NCBI RefSeq assembly: GCF_037190085.1 | Contig: NZ_JBBCJO010000005.1 | Location: 930,001-994,000, forward strand | DNA length: 64,000 nt | Source: Gemmatimonas aurantiaca | Lineage (GTDB): Bacteria; Gemmatimonadota; Gemmatimonadetes; Gemmatimonadales; Gemmatimonadaceae | Direction: 5' to 3' | Shown here: positions 63,898-64,000 of the stretch, piece after piece | Position numbering within the stretch: the stretch's first letter is position 1 | Layout of the letters: each line of letters opens with the position of its first letter | Made by a program: the position numbers and the translations under genes | Notes under the pieces: model-generated | Databases searched by the model: none | Told to the model about the DNA's origin: nothing | Seen by the model: only the letters and a program-made list of their open reading frames with translations

Positions 63898-64000
63898 TCA
63901 GGGTCGGCTCGCAATCGCACGCACGAGCCGTTCGGTGTATTGCGCCATGTCCGTCAGCGCCGTTGCCGGAAGGCGCTCATCGTTGCCATGCATGCGCGCC
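63898..64000 (-). CDS. M20-type peptidase, C-terminal fragment
   Basis: Only the last 33 residues are in the window, frame set by the TGA at 63898-63900. HGNDERLPATALTDMAQYTERLVRAI resembles the closing helix of M20 metallopeptidases, whose family ends (hG.nERi)...(fy.rli). The call rests on this short match. Confidence 0.6.
   Translation of the reverse strand, partial: ARMHGNDERLPATALTDMAQYTERLVRAIASRP

Overview
The window is high-GC, gene-dense bacterial chromosome with no rRNA or tRNA genes seen. Several features together suggest a Gemmatimonadota-like soil bacterium: neighbouring DUF1800 and DUF1501 proteins, many short Gly/Ser-rich lipoproteins, an MglA/MglB pair beside dnaX-recR, a type II secretion operon, and a permease/DUF1080/Gfo-Idh sugar locus. 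The taxonomic call is inference from gene content. No marker gene in the window settles it.

Layout. 1-1523: the 3' end of mnmA converging on a DAACS symporter. 1966-13347: a one-directional block holding an HME-RND tripartite efflux pump, the Mg2+ ATPase MgtA, an MgtC-like protein and a FixL/FixJ-type two-component pair. It reads like a transferred metal-homeostasis cassette. 13362-17070 (minus): a small secreted protein, dnaJ, grpE and cinA. 17321-22122: a GAF-PAS-GGDEF-EAL signalling protein, a methyltransferase with a GbsR/MarR regulator, and a divergent nitronate monooxygenase. 22147-27855 (minus): dnaX, ybaB, recR, a small membrane protein, mglB, mglA, pgsA and a lipoprotein. 28088-29199: a lower-GC insertion carrying a possible antitoxin gene and a zeta-toxin-like kinase gene broken by two stop codons. 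29231-29413 (minus): an SRP RNA gene with its own promoter and terminator. 29465-29799: a long inverted repeat. 29808-38848 (minus): threonine aldolase, BrkB, YtxH, then central carbon genes (aldolase, glucose-6-phosphate isomerase, a metallo-hydrolase, pyruvate kinase, transaldolase). 39028-41441: an S41 peptidase lipoprotein and a LolA-like secreted protein. 41559-50935: a ten-gene type II secretion operon in the order H-I-J-K-L-M-C-D-E-F, with no gspG or prepilin peptidase. 51124-56302: DUF1800, DUF1501 and a 14-repeat propeller lipoprotein. 56431-64000: a BstA/YfiT-like protein, DUF1080, a nucleoside/sugar permease, CutC, a GH20 hexosaminidase, a Gfo/Idh oxidoreductase, a secreted metallo-hydrolase and the end of an M20-type peptidase gene.

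How the parts work together. The first block would export divalent cations (RND pump), import Mg2+ (MgtA with MgtC) and sense a signal (kinase and regulator). The dnaX-to-pgsA cluster links replication and recombination genes with a Ras-like polarity switch and phospholipid synthesis. The secretion operon is tightly coupled by ATGA, GTGA or TGATG overlaps. The last locus looks like uptake and breakdown of oxidised glycosides and amino sugars.

The most notable observations are an efflux adaptor with an MgtE-N-like domain placed ahead of its lipoprotein signal, the decayed toxin beside an intact partner gene, an SRP RNA with an enlarged apical loop, a perfect hairpin in the grpE leader, a pseudopilin with no leader peptide, -10 boxes placed so close to start codons that leaderless transcripts are likely, and a 14-repeat propeller lipoprotein.
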